A stretch of 64,000 nt of DNA. It comes from Cordilura impudica. Taxonomy: Eukaryota; Arthropoda; Insecta; Diptera; Scathophagidae. Made by a program: the position numbers and the translations under genes. The DNA is taken from assembly GCA_963682025.1 (NCBI GenBank), contig OY821521.1, positions 196,489,526-196,553,525 on the forward strand, in the 5' to 3' direction. The notes under the pieces were generated by a model. The model was given only the letters and a program-made list of their open reading frames with translations. It was not told the DNA's origin and ran no database searches. The stretch's first letter is position 1, and the number at the start of each line of letters is the position of its first letter. Positions 1-11,194 of this stretch are shown here, one piece after another.

Positions 1-59
1 GTGAGTATATAGTTATAATGCTACACTCAGAAAAATTTAATTTGATGAACCAGTAAAAT

Positions 60-375
60 TTTTTGTTATACAACTATATAGATTTGTATGCCATATGCCA
101 CTACTTATGTGGTGACGGTGTAATGAGTTTGTACTGATGTTTTTAATTTTCAAAAATACTTGACTTAGAAGCTCCTTTTATTATAGCGATTGCCTTACAA
201 TCACTTTCTGAGTAGATTTAAGGTCAGTTCATAGATCGTTTTATGTATCCGTATAAACCTTGTGTGCAAACTACAGGTTGCAAATGAAAACGTATGATAA
301 TTTTATGGAATTTTGTATATAAACTATCGTAATCCTTCATATGGCAATTGAATTGGATTCATGTTCAGGACAAGC
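60..375 (-). repeat. Degraded DINE/mini-me-like element, family A
   Basis: The order of recognisable blocks matches the better copies at 22.6, 25.2 and 28.5 kb: a 'CCACTACTTATGTGGTGACGG' start, then 'AATGAGTTTGTACTGATGTTT', 'ATACTTGACTTAGA', 'AATCACTTTCTGAGTAGATTTA', 'ACTACAGGTTGCAAATG' and 'ATGTTCAGGACAAGCCC'. The (GTCY)n stretch is almost gone. Orientation is given relative to the end bearing the GTCTAGAC palindrome, which is missing here, so this is a truncated copy. Confidence 0.6.
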
Positions 376-559
376 CCTTATGCAAATGCCCCCTATGAAA
401 CGGAATTAAAAAATATAAATTTACAAATTTAATTTTTTAAAAGATGTAATATTTTATTTGACGTTTTTTTTCCTTGACAAAGGAAGCATATTTATTTAAA
501 TATATAAAAGATTATTAAAGTAGTAGAGATACATTTTATTACAATTAATTCAATTCAAA

Positions 560-3500
560 CTCATATGCTGTCCAATTGACGTTCCTATACGGAACATAGG
601 GCGGAAATTGTCGCACTCCATTGTTGGCGGTTTTGTGCAACACAACGAATTTCAGGCCATGAGCCTATATGTTGACTTTCGGAATGTATCGATCGAATCC
701 AGGTATTTCTTGGCCTTCCTCTGCGTCTTGTACCCTGCGGGTTCCATTCAAACGATATTTTAGATATATTGACATCTTCTCTTCTTAGCGTGTGACCTAT
801 CCACCGCCACTTTCTACGCTTTATTTCCGTGTTAATAGGTTCGCTTAGTGTTAACGACAGAAGGTCTTCATTTTATATGGTGTTGAGCCAATATATGTGA
901 CAGATGCGACGAAGACATTTGTTGACGAAAACTTGTAATTTTTGGCAGATATTATTTGTCACCTTCCAAGTTTCACAGCCGTATAAAAGAATTGGTTTAA
1001 TGCTGGTGTTAAAGACCTTAAGCTTTGTTTTTCTGCTAATGTTGCGAGACATCCAAATTCTTTTCATTTTATGGTATGCGGCGTGTGCCTTATTTATGCG
1101 GCTTGAAACATCCGCATCTGCTCCACCATCTTTGGAGATTACACTCCCAAGGTAGCTAAAATTGGTGACATCCTTGACGACAGATGGGTTACCATTTATT
1201 GTGACTGTCAGTGGAGTTTGGTTCGCAGTCTCAACACGCATCAGTTTTGTTTTTGTCATATTGACCTTGAGACCCATTTTACCAGCAATACGAATTAATG
1301 CCTCTAGCTTTGTCCGTGTTCCGGATAGGGTGTGGCTCAAAAAGCAAATATTGTCCGCATAATCAAGATCAGATAATCTTTGGTTCGGTCTCCATTGTAT
1401 GCCATCTGGTACTTCTGAATTTGTTTTTGTTAAAATGTTGTCCAAAACCAATATAAATAAAAGGGGCGACAAAACACACCCCTGGCGAACTTCATTCTGT
1501 ATTGTGAACTTGTCACTAGTCTTACCTTTGTATATAACCCTACATTCTGCATTTGTGTAAAGTTCACATATGAGGTGTACAATTTTATCAGGTACACCAA
1601 GTTCCCGAAGTGTATTCCATATAGCGTCTCTGTTAATGGTATCAAAGGCCCTCTCAAAGTCAACGAATAGAAGATATAGTGGGGATCTCCACTCGACTGA
1701 CTATTCAACCACAATGCGCAACGTGTTAATGTGATCGATACAGGATCTTTGTGGTCTGAAACCGTTTTGTTCTTGTCGAAGTTGACCATTTAATATTGGT
1801 GATATACGATTCAAGATTACGAAGGCAACAATCTTCTGGATAGTATTTAGTAATGTTATACCCCTCCAATTTCTGCAGTTGCTTAAATCTCCCTATTTTG
1901 GAACTGTAATAATCGTTCCTTCTTTCCAGGATCTTGGTATACAGCCTGATTGCCAGACTTGGTCTATTAAGGAATAAAGGATGGGGGCCAGTATTTCTGA
2001 ACCGTATTTGAAAAGTTCGGCTGGAAGGTTGTCGGGTCCGGCGGATTTGTGGGATTTTAACTGCCGTATAGCATCTGAGATTTCAATGATTGTTGGTGAT
2101 ATCGTAGAGATGTTACAGTTAGGGTTGGGGCGTTGACCTGTTTCAATGGGACTTTGCGACATACTGGATTGTTGGTCAGCGTCAACGAAAAATTCTTTCC
2201 ATCGCGCAAGTTGTTGGTCATCTGATGTGAGGTTGTTTCCGTTGTTATCTTGTAGAGGAGGTACCGTTGATTTAGTGTTGGTTAGTAGTGTAATGGCCTT
2301 ATACACACCTCTCAAATTATTTCGCATGGCAGCATTTTCAGCGTTAGTAGCAATGTTGTTGATGAAATTTTCCTTGTCTTTCTTTGCAGATTTTTTTACT
2401 TGACGTTCGGTGTCGTTGTATTGCGTCTTTAACAGCTGCTTATCTTCGTCTGACTGCGAATTGAGCATTGCAGCTTTAACTGATCTTCTTTCAAGGATGA
2501 GATCCCAAGTTGCGTCGCTAATCCATAATTTCCTGTCTCCTTTTTTGTAACCTATTCTCCTTTCAGCTGTTGTTCTGCAGATTCTACGCACGTCTTCCCA
2601 GGTCCGCTGGTCATTAAATTCATTAAATTCAATTCTTAGACTTTCTACATAACTCTCGCGCACAAGAGGATCTTCAAATCTACAAGTATCGAATTTTCCA
2701 TTGTGATTTTTTTGGATTTGTATTGCTGCGGGTCGTAATCTAATTTGAGCTACCAATAAGTTGGTAGTTTTACCATCTGGAGATTGCCAAGTGTATTTAT
2801 GTATATCGCGGTGAGGAAATTTCGTGCCTCCTATGAAAAGGTGATTGTTTCCACAAAACTCTACCAGACGAGTTCCATTTCCGTTTCTTTCCCCACCCAG
2901 GCCATGCCGCCCCATGATATTTTGGATATTTAAGTTGTCAGTTCCGACTTTGGCATTAAAATCTCCCTGTACGACCAATATGTCACCTTCGGGGGTAGTG
3001 TTTACAGTGTTTTCTAGTAATCTATAAAACTCATCCTTAATATCATCGTCATAGGGTTCTGTGGGAGCATAACATTGTATGACCGTTATATTGCGATATC
3101 TTGATTTGAACCTAGCGGTGATGATTCGTTCAGATATTGGGTTATATCCAATCAGCGATTTCTTTGCTTTATGGGAAATGACTAACCCCACGCCGTTAAT
3201 ATGGTATTGTTCATTTCCGCTGAACACAAAGTATTGACCGGATTCTGTATATTCTTCGCCTTTGCCCATTCGCCTTGTTTCTACAAGGCCCAGGATTTCA
3301 AGTTTGTACCTTTGCATTTCTTTACAGACTTGCTCCATTTTCGATACATCCGTCAAAGTTCGCACATTCCATGTTCCTATCATAGTCGTTTTACGAAAGC
3401 CAAAGGTCGTCATCTGGGTTTTCCGTTTGTTTTCATTTCCAATTTCCGTTTCTTGGGTAATCTATTTTTTTAATGGTAGGGCTACCAACCCCACGCAACC

Positions 3501-3780
3501 CCGTATAGGTCAATGGGATACGCACTGGTGATCTACTTCTTGCGGCATCCAGTTCTACCTCCATACACATTTATATAGCGAGCCGCTTGATACAAGTTCC
3601 GACGCCCGCTCGCAGCCGCACCTAACCTGATGAAACCGACGCTGCTGTTGCTAGATTTTTGTCACCCCCGGGTATTTTATTTCCCCGGTACCCTCCATAT
3701 TGAAACAATATGGCGAGCGTCCCCAATTCGCCATGGGAGGGTCCCGATGGAGGATCTAGCAAACCCTGTCGTTTGTTAAT
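560..3780 (-). mobile_element. RTE-like non-LTR retrotransposon, inactive copy
   Basis: Reading the minus strand gives one apurinic-type endonuclease and reverse transcriptase polyprotein, preceded by a GC-richer leader (about 3420-3780) that contrasts with the AT-rich flanks. The endonuclease begins with the 'GTWNVRTL' motif and contains 'QGDFNAKVG'; the reverse transcriptase contains 'FVDFERAFD' (motif A) and 'RQGCVLSPLLF'. These are typical of the RTE group in insects. The element ends near 560 in an A/T-rich stretch. No clear target-site duplication was found, so both boundaries are approximate. Confidence 0.8.
590..3413 (-). pseudogene. RTE-like endonuclease/reverse transcriptase ORF, disrupted
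   Basis: The longest open part runs from the ATG at 3413 to a TAG at 1895-1893. Reading continues in the same frame on the far side of that stop through the reverse transcriptase fingers and palm. A second in-frame TAG lies near 1703-1701, just before motif A, and a TAA at 875-873 interrupts the C-terminal domain. The catalytic YADD box reads YADN. In the endonuclease, the text jumps from 'PDGKTTN' to 'LVAQIRLRP' around 2765-2750. Relatives carry about 40 residues here, including the SDH catalytic motif, so this copy appears to have an in-frame deletion. It encodes no active product. Confidence 0.8.
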
Positions 3781-3940
3781 TAAAAAATTATTTAATCGAG
3801 CTCAAGGTCGTATTTTCAAAAATTATTTCTTTATTTTTATTCCAATATTTCGCTATTCGTCGAATAGCATCCTCAGGGATTTATATTAAATATTATCACA
3901 AAATTCTTAAAAAACTATTGTGTCTCCACCATCGTCAGTT
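3781..3940. other. Spacer with a perfect 8-bp hairpin
   Basis: This is a non-coding A/T-rich spacer between the retrotransposon and the next repeat. It contains GCTATTCG (3852-3859), one base, then CGAATAGC (3861-3868), a perfect inverted repeat able to form a hairpin. Nothing else is recognised. It may be the end of an older element. Confidence 0.5.
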
Positions 3941-4325
3941 ATTATAGAGTGTCACTATTATTCTTGATACGTTGTTATATTCTCATCCTAAGTCCCGTTA
4001 ACTTTTTGTTGACGAACAAAAAAAATCCATTTTTCAAGCAATAACAACTTATGTCTACATGGGTGGTTGCATTGGTAGTTTTATTTTTCAAAGAAAACGA
4101 CGTTTGTCGACATAAGTTGTTTTATTTGCACACACTTTAAGTGTTATTTACATGTTGTTTTCTTCGTCCTTCTCTAGGATCTATTCCTCTGAAGATTTTT
4201 GACTCAAAATGTTATATACAGTATTTATTGCCCATATCTACAGGACTGTTAAATAAAAAGCTCTAAAATCTTTATATCGAGCCCATAATTTCAAATATAA
4301 CGTTTTTTGGCTCCCCTGAACATTT
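3941..4325 (-). repeat. Copy of a palindromic repeat (family D), truncated
   Basis: About 380 bp match, in reverse orientation, the internal part of the repeat at 12.72-13.47 kb. Shared strings include 'GATACGTTGTTATATTCT', 'CCGTTAACTTTTTGTTGACG', 'TACATGGGTGGTTGCATTGG' and 'TTTTTTGGCTCCCCTGAAC'. It holds a 13-bp inverted repeat, AACAACTTATGTC at 4043-4055 and its complement at 4109-4121. The outer terminal arm seen in the other copy is absent here, and the repeat runs straight into a DINE-like element. Confidence 0.65.
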
Positions 4326-4775
4326 TGATTTTATTTGCGATCCCATAAAGTATATATATTCTTGATCTTTATAACAACTCGAGTCGATATAGCGATGTAC
4401 GTCTGTCCGTCTGTCTGTTGAAATCACGCTCATTCATAAAATAAACCATTTACCTGGATAAAGTTATGATAATATTGTTTGTCATTATTTCGAGCAGGTT
4501 GGTGTTGAAAATAGGGTAAATCGGGCATCATTGTGCCGAGATATGTCCATAAAGATGAAGACACCTCTAAAAAAGTTAAAAAATTCAGTGTGTTTGTTGT
4601 AATAATTTAGTTTCAAATTTGTCAAATTATCAAATTGTTGCTATTTAAAATATTTTGTTTACATTTGTTATAAATAGTGCAATAAGTCCAGATATTAATG
4701 TAAACGTAAAACCGATGTGGAAGGTACCGGGGATTCGTCACAGCCGAATCTAACACTCTTACTTATTTTTAAACA
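4326..4775 (-). repeat. DINE/Helentron-like element, family B
   Basis: Reverse-oriented copy with 'TTGCGATCCCATAAAG', 'TATATATTCTTGATC', 'ACTCGAGTCGATATAGCGATGT', a short (GTCY)n stretch, 'GAAATCACGCTCATTC' and the end 'CACAGCCGAATCTAACACTCTTACTT'. The order matches the copy at 7.80-8.36 kb. The end hairpin (ATTCGGC/GCCGAAT) is partly decayed. (GTCY)n tracts and an end hairpin are known from the dipteran mini-me/DINE-1 elements; assigning this family to Helentrons is an inference. Confidence 0.65.
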
Positions 4776-4789
4776 ATTGTATGTTTTGC

Positions 4790-5625
4790 AATTTTTAAAT
4801 CATATAATTAATTACTATAAAATAATGGCAAGAATAAAGATTTGTGTAGAGTAAAAAACCAGAATAATTGATGTATTTACAGCTGGCCTCAATCAAAATA
4901 AAATTTGTGAGAATTATTCTATGAACAAATCTATAATTTAAAAAATTATCAAGAAATATCATGAAAGCGATACGATGACGTCTCAACATTTAAGCGACAG
5001 GCCCCTAAAACGAGTCAAAAACAGGATAATTTAATAGCAAGAGAGTTTAAAATAGATCAAAAAGTACTACCTAAAAGTTAACCATCTGAAACTAAAAATA
5101 TGTGCTCGAATTGTTGGCCGACGAGCAATTGACGCTGATCTTGGTTGTCATCGTTCTGTGAAGAAACCACTGATATCAGATAAAAACCGTATAGCTCGTA
5201 TAACTTTTGCTGAAGAACTCACGAACTGGTAAAGATGGAATTTGAATACTGTTCTCTTTAAAGGTGAGTCCATGCTTAATTTAAGCAGCCATGATGGAAG
5301 AACTTTTGTACGACGAGCAAAGGGAAAAAGACCAAAACCAAAACATACAAATAAAACCTCTCCGGCCAAGGAATGGCTACAATTCCTGTAGTCAAATATA
5401 CTCTAAATTTAAACTATTTTACATTAAATTTTTTCCTTTTTACATAAAATAAAAAATTTTTAACAAACAAAATTTGTAAATTACTAAAAGAGTTTTTAAT
5501 ATTATGGTCCAATTTTTTGGTTTGACTGTTCAAATCGTCAAAAATATATTTTGTTAAAAGTTTCCATTGTATATGCATATGCATGTGTTTACACTTATAC
5601 CCATAAATTACACTAGGCAACAACC
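4790..5625 (+). mobile_element. Tc1-like element, internally deleted copy
   Basis: This is the same subfamily as the copy at 14.6-16.2 kb. Both share 'ATAAAATAATGGCAAGAATAAAG' at the transposase start, the segments 'GACGAGCAATTGA' and 'GAAGAAACCACTG', and the 3' end 'GTTAAAAGTTTCCATTGTAT'. This copy keeps a segment lost in the other ('RITFAEELTNW', 'LNLSSHDGRTFVRRAKGKR'). It lacks the catalytic core, joining 'ACAAATAAAAC' directly to the later 'GAATGGCTACAA'. The 5' terminal repeat has been replaced by the adjoining DINE-like element. Frameshifts and stops are present, so no product is expected. Confidence 0.75.
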
Positions 5626-5649
5626 AAAGTGCGCTTTAAGTGGGACTAT

Positions 5650-5970
5650 TTTTAACCTACTAGCAGAGCCCATCCTTCGAAATTCGAGTGCAAATTCTAG
5701 GAAATTTTATTTTTTCACTTAATTAATTATTTTATAAGACCCTAAAGATATGCTAATCAATTTTAGCCAATTCACAATTCAAAATTTTTTTATGTATGCA
5801 ACTTTAGCAACTAAATGCATTTTACTCCAAAAAAAATTTAAAAATCTGTAAATTTGGTGGACAGCTAAAAAGAAATACCTTTCAAATGAGGTATGTTTGG
5901 TCAAAGTCGGGGTAAAACTGACAAAGCTACATCGGTCACAAGAAATCGCCTTGCCTATTAATATATTAGA
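5650..5970 (+). repeat. Dispersed repeat, family E
   Basis: A roughly 320-bp unit begins near 'GCAGAGCCCATCCTTCGAAATTC' and ends near 'CGGTCACAAGAAATCGCCTTGCC'. The same ends recur at 17.18-17.58, 19.11-19.55 and 19.93-20.28 kb. It has no coding capacity and no recognised terminal inverted repeat, so its class is unknown. Confidence 0.6.
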
Positions 5971-5974
5971 TACC

Positions 5975-6345
5975 ATTATGTGGTCAGGGTATAATGAGTT
6001 TGTGCTGATGTTTCTAACAACCAAAAATATTTGACTTAGATTCATCTCAGAATCACTTTCAGAGTTCATTTAGCGATGTCCGTCCGTCCGTCCTTCTGTA
6101 TGTCTGTCTGTCCGTCTAATTAGGTGTCCATGAAATCTTGTAAACAACAGGTTGCAAATATGAATATATTTTGATGAAATTTGGTTATAAGCTTTTATCA
6201 ACCATAGGAAAATCGGTGCATATTCAGACCCCTATGAGATCGACCAAATTATGTGATTTGAGTTGAAAACTGATTTTAACGATGTTAATGTAAAATCGTT
6301 TGAGACGACTTTGTTATAAAGTGAATCTGACATTCGAAGACCAAA
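5975..6345 (-). repeat. DINE/mini-me-like element, family A, truncated
   Basis: It contains 'CCATTATGTGGTCAGGGTATAATG', 'CAAAAATATTTGACTTAGA', 'AGAATCACTTTCAGAG', a (GTCC/GTCT)n microsatellite at about 6078-6118, 'AACAGGTTGCAAATATGAAT', 'GCTTTTATCAACCATAGG' and 'CATATTCAGACCCC'. It is collinear with the 22.6-kb copy but lacks its second half. It directly follows a family E repeat. Confidence 0.7.
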
Positions 6346-7510
6346 ATGCGGACCACACAAAACTTATATCGGTTATTAGAAAGCTTAACAATTAGGATTA
6401 TTTGAGGGATGAAATTGTTGCTGTACTTAATGATATTGTAATTTAGGTTACAGTTTTAAAAACCCTTTTTTGATAATAATATTGAAGAGCCGGATAAACA
6501 ATTAACAAAATCTCTTACTTATGAATTATCATCAAATTTTAAAATAAAAAAAATATCTTTACTCAGCGTGGACAAGATTTTTTCAAAAAATAAATTTTAT
6601 AAAATAATTTTTAAAGGATAAAAAAGAAATGAGCGATATATTAAAAATTTTTGTATAATTAGTATTTTGAGCCTTATTCAGGATTGTAATTAATACGTAT
6701 TTTTTTTGGCTTGGATGGCTTTGTATTACAATAATGTATTACAATAAATAAATAAAATAAATAAATCGAAAAGTACAAACATTATGACATGATTTTTTTT
6801 CGATTATAGTTTATAATTACAAAACGACAGTCAATATATTCCTGTTTTTTTAAATTTTAAAGTTTCATTGTAGATATATTGACTTTTCCGCTCTCAAGCG
6901 CAAAAGTCGAAGCGTTCAGTGCATTAAATTTTTTTCAAACAAAATAAGGAATGTAATGCCTTTAAACACTGTATTTTCTTTAACTCATATTAAATATGGA
7001 CCAAAAGTTAAAAATGTATTAATTATAAAATTCCATCAAATGTTTCCATTAAAATTAATTCTCTTCAAACTTATACAAATTAAAATTTTATATTAAAACA
7101 ATACTTTGGCCAGAAGATGAGGAATAAAATGACACAATTTGCTGTGAAAATTTACAGGTATTCGAAAAGTTTCCAACGTAATTTATTTAATTTTTTTTTT
7201 TATTGATATACACTTCGAAACGTTTCAATAAATGCTATATAATCTCAAATGTACAAATAATATATAAGTTTTTTGAAGATTAATAAAAATAATTTAATTT
7301 AAAATTTAAAAATATTTAATTTAACTAGCGCTTGTTTTTCGCTTTCAGTTTCATTCTAATTTTGCGCCTTTTAGCTCCTTTTAGCGCTTATTGCCTGGAA
7401 AAAAATTAGCATTGCTGCTGACAATCTCACTGTAAGTCGGTTTAAACTTATTGTTTTATGTCCATTAATGTTTTCACCTAGAACGGTTGCACGTTAGACG
7501 CATTTCCGAA
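6346..7510. other. A/T-rich intergenic stretch, no feature recognised
   Basis: No open reading frame, repeat-family match or structured element could be supported here. The stretch has runs of A and T and many stop codons in all frames. Confidence 0.5.
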
Positions 7511-7511
7511 G

Positions 7512-7572
7512 TTTGTGGTATAGGGTAACATATAATAGGTCTAGATCTATTTTATCTTCCTAACTTGTATAA
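7512..7572 (-). repeat. End fragment of a family A DINE-like element
   Basis: 'GTGGTATAGGGTAACATATA', 'GGTCTAGATC' and 'CTTCCTAACTTGTA' match the palindrome-bearing end of the 22.6-kb copy (GGTATAGGGTATCATATA, then GTCTAGAC, then TTTCTTACTTGTT). Only the last 60 bp of the element are recognisable. Confidence 0.5.
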
Positions 7573-7802
7573 TTCACATATATGTATTAACAAAAACACT
7601 GTGGAATATTTATAGCAAAAATTTCAATAAATCCTTTATTTTTAGACTTTTATGTACATACATACACATGTTATTGGTTTAATAATACTCGTTGACCTTA
7701 TTTAGTGTAAGATTCATAAGTAAAGTATCCATGATGTATTGTATCACATCGAAGGCGTTAACTATAGTTGACTAAACTATAGTTATGGTGTTAGATATAT
7801 AA

Positions 7803-8360
7803 ACAAGTAAGAGTGTTAAATTCGGCTGTGCCGAATCTTTGATACCCTCCACCTCGGTTTGTGGCAATACTATTAACATAGCTCATGGTAGTTGTGTTCT
7901 TGTTATTGTTAATATGTATGAATCACATTTTTTTTGTGGCTTTTTTTATGTTGTTGTATGTTCAACCACTAAACTATTACAAGAAAACACTAGGTTTCAT
8001 GTTTTTTTTAGAGGTATCTATAAACTTTTGTTCATTTCTCAGCGCAGAGGCTCCCGATTTACTCCGATTTCAATACCAACCTGGTGGGAATTATGGCAAA
8101 TAATTTTTTCGTAACCTGACCTAAGTAAATGCTTTTTTTTTTGAATGAGCGTGATTTCAACAGACACACGGACAGACGGACAGACGGACAGACGGACAGA
8201 CGGACAGACGGACAGACGGACATCGCTATATCGACTCGAGCTGTGATAAGGATCAAGAATATATATACTTTATTGGGTCGGAAATTAGTTTTTCGATGCG
8301 TTACAAACGGAATGACAAACCTATATATACCCTCTGCCACTGAGATGTGGAGGGTATAAA
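7803..8360 (+). repeat. DINE/Helentron-like element, family B, best-preserved copy
   Basis: It starts 'AACAAGTAAGAGTGTTAAA'. A perfect 7-bp hairpin follows (ATTCGGC at 7820-7826, loop TGT, GCCGAAT at 7830-7836), then 'GATACCCTCCACC'. It ends with the complementary 'GTGGAGGGTATAA'. Inside are 'GAGCGTGATTTCAACAGACA', a (GACA/GACG)n microsatellite (about 8163-8222), 'CATCGCTATATCGACTCGAG' and 'ATGCGTTACAAACGGAATGAC'. The plan (hairpin near one end, subterminal inverted repeats, GTCY microsatellite, no ORF) fits non-autonomous DINE-1/mini-me-type elements. Short ORFs seen across it are not genes. Confidence 0.75.
8163..8222. repeat. (GACA/GACG)n microsatellite
   Basis: About 14 tandem 4-bp units alternate GACA and GACG inside a family B element. 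Such GTCY tracts are a known feature of the dipteran mini-me/DINE elements. Confidence 0.85.
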
Positions 8361-8880
8361 AAAAACTCAATTACACATGTGAATACATACATACGAGTAC
8401 TTATAATTAGAGTATACTCAATTTATTGTCTCAATATATATTTTTTTTTTTTTTGTGAAACTTTTTCTATACCCTGGAATAGAATAGTTAACAGAACAGC
8501 ACTATCCCCGGAAATCGTTTTTCGGTGGTTTTCTAAATTTAATCGAATTTAATTCACTTACACTGGTCAACACATTTTTTGTCCCTTTAGTGCAGATATC
8601 TGTTTTTAATGCGAAATTGTGTAGTAATTCCGAAAACAACATTATATATTTTGTAGCGCGTCAAGTTTTGGAGTGTGGAGAAAAAATAATATTAAAAGAG
8701 CTGTTTTCTAATATTTGCACTGGTAACACTTCGCCAATATGTCAAATCTGCCATTTTTAATTGCATCTTTTAAAGAGAGCATCGTGTTTGAATTTGTTTC
8801 TGTGAAAAATTACCTAAAATTTTTACAAAAAAATGACTCAAACGTGTAAAAGTAGTGCTAACTCATATTATTTATATGTG
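8361..8880. other. Intergenic stretch, nothing recognised
   Basis: A/T-rich sequence with a T-run near 8440-8453 and no supported gene or repeat. It lies upstream of the broken gene at 8.9-9.5 kb and may once have held its leader. Confidence 0.4.
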
Positions 8881-8904
8881 CGGTGAATTTATCTTTTCCT
8901 CGCC

Positions 8905-9539
8905 AAAGTAAACAATGAATTTCCAAGAGAAAAAAACGAACTGTATTTTAAGTTCAAAGTAGATGATGAGGACAAACCTTGGGTGCCTAACATAAGCTGT
9001 GTTCGATGCACACTGAATCTGAGAGGATGGTTAAAAGGATCACGAAAATCAATGCCCTTTGCGATCCCGATGACTTGGAGAGAGCCAAAGGATAATATCA
9101 GTGATTGCTATTTTTGCCTTACCAGTATATCTGGAGTTACAAAAAAGAAAAGGCATCATGTCGAATATCCTAACATCGAGCCAGCTACGCGGAGAGAGAT
9201 TTTGAAAATTCAACAGTTTTCCTCGCTGCTAAAACCCACAGAACTAACTGCATGGTCAGCTTACCAGTCTGTCATAGAAAATATCTTGGGCAACAAGAAG
9301 ACTACGTCAAGATTGTCACTGATCTAATTACGGCCTATGAAAACATTCATTTTTTGCATTCTCATTGGAATATTTTTCCGGAAAACTAGGGTAGCGTAAG
9401 TGACGAGCATGGTAAGCGTTTGCATCAAGATATAGCCACTGTGAAAAAGCGGTATCAAGGAAAATGGAATCCATCAATGCTTGCTGATTACAGCTGGACA
9501 CTACAAACAGATTCTGCAGATGCGCAAGTCATCTACTAA
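8905..9539 (+). pseudogene. Broken copy of a multicopy arthropod Cys-rich protein family
   Basis: One frame reads through 'KPWVPNISCVRCTLNLRGW', 'SMPFAIPMTWREPKD' and 'DCYFCLTSISG', with two CxxC pairs suggesting zinc binding, until it closes at 9327. From about 9265 the +1 frame carries the family's second conserved block, 'FLHSHWNIFPEN', a TAG near 9387, then 'GSVSDEHGKRLHQDI' and 'KRYQGKWNPSMLADYSWTL'. Blocks of this type recur as many related uncharacterised proteins in arthropod genomes; I recall the pattern but know no assigned function. At least one frameshift, one stop and probably a short deletion before 'FLHSH' show that this copy is dead. Its wide copying suggests a mobile origin, which is inference. 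Confidence 0.7.
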
Positions 9540-11190
9540 ACGAATTAAAAATACATAATTTAAATATTTAAAGATTGCTGAAAATTGACCTCAGTACTAA
9601 GCTACTAGAGATTTTGTAACTTAAGATAGTATAGTATATAAGCCCACAAATAAAAAACTGTAAGCACGACACTATTTTTTTATTACTTCACTTATTAGAA
9701 ATACAGGGGTCAAATCGTCGCATTCGTTATCGAAATTTTTCGATCGAAATTATTTTTTTATTTTCCATAATAAAATACTGAGAGTAATTTTACTCTGTCA
9801 CAGCTAAAGATTTATGATCCATAGTTAATAGTAAAATTGAAACGAGGTCTGATGATTGTCCGTCTTCTTTAAATAATAAACCAAAATATGGAATTTCGAT
9901 TGATTTTACTCGATATCAAATGCTACGACATGCCCCCAGCCTTCTTCAACATATTCAGCTTATATTGAGGGGATCAGTGTTATGTACCTAAAATTGGATT
10001 ATTCCCTGGTCGTATAATTTTCAATATGTTTTTTGTTATTAACTCTTGTAAGCATTTTCTCATAAATAAATCTTAACCATTTGTTAACGTCAATCACTAT
10101 ACTCGTAGTTGTAGTAATTTTCACTTTCCCAAATACAGAAAATATGAAAGCCAACTTTCTAATTTTAGATTCCACACCTTCAATATTGTCCCAATAGCAC
10201 CCACAATACATAGTCTGTGATTTATACATATTTTATTTTTGGAATTAAGGTGGCGTTTTTACGTTATTCATACGTCTTCATGATATTCCTAACAATGGGA
10301 AAACAATTTAATAACAATGTGAAACTGAAGACGCAACGAACTCATACATTTATTGTCTAATTACAGTTAAATTTATTCAATATAAATAAATTAGATAATT
10401 ATAGCTCTATTTAAAATATTTGAGATTTTTTTATTCTAAAATATTTAAAATAAAACCCCTCTTCAAAGGTAGACATTTTTCCATGATGCTCTTTGGTCAA
10501 AGCACGAAAATCGGTTAATCGTACTAAAATGTCCATTATTCTTTGAGTTCGTTAAAGACTTTCATGCAAATTTAATTCGTTTTAATGTTTTATAAACAAA
10601 TTTAATGTTAAGTGTTCTGCTAAAAAAATGGCACGAATTGATAATGAAATAATTTTTTATTGAGCAATAAATAATTAATCAGAAAGTAAAGAAATAAGGA
10701 ACTACACCTGGATTACGAGTACTTTTAGCGATATATTTTTCCATTTGCTTACTTATTGTGAATCTTTTGTTTGCTACTCGTATTTATACAAGTGTTCTGG
10801 AGGCGGCTAAGGTGGCTGAAGCAGAATTTAAAGGTACCTATATATATGCTTCTTAAATATTTTAATTTTTAGAATACAATAATATTGCTCAACTTTTAGT
10901 ATTGAGTTCAACATCGTTTGGTGTTGTATTATTTGTTTGTTTTTGTTTTGTTTTTATTTTTCTTTTGTATATACATTCATATTCATACCGGTATAATCAT
11001 ATTGGTCAATAGTATTCCAAGACCTCTAGTTGAATTGTAAATCGCATTATATTTTATGCAATTGACATACTTTCTGTTACGAATATATACCCTACACCAT
11101 CGAAGATTAAGCACAGTTTGTGAATATATCTGCAACATATGCAGATAGATAGAGAGAGAGAGCGAGAGAGATATGTGAATCGATATTTAA
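9540..11190. other. A/T-rich intergenic region
   Basis: No gene could be supported. A (GA)n tract, AGAGAGAGAGCGAGAGAGA, lies at about 11152-11170, just before the first large array. Several TATA/CATATA-rich patches have no clear meaning. Confidence 0.4.
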
Positions 11191-11194
11191 TTTC

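Noticed and set aside
8163..8222. CRISPR-like regular repeats
   Set aside because: A plain tetranucleotide microsatellite without spacers.
7839..8370. Overlapping ORFs of 72-103 codons across the DINE-like element
   Set aside because: They cover a non-coding repeat with a GACA/GACG microsatellite; the Arg/Thr/Asp-rich part is microsatellite translation.
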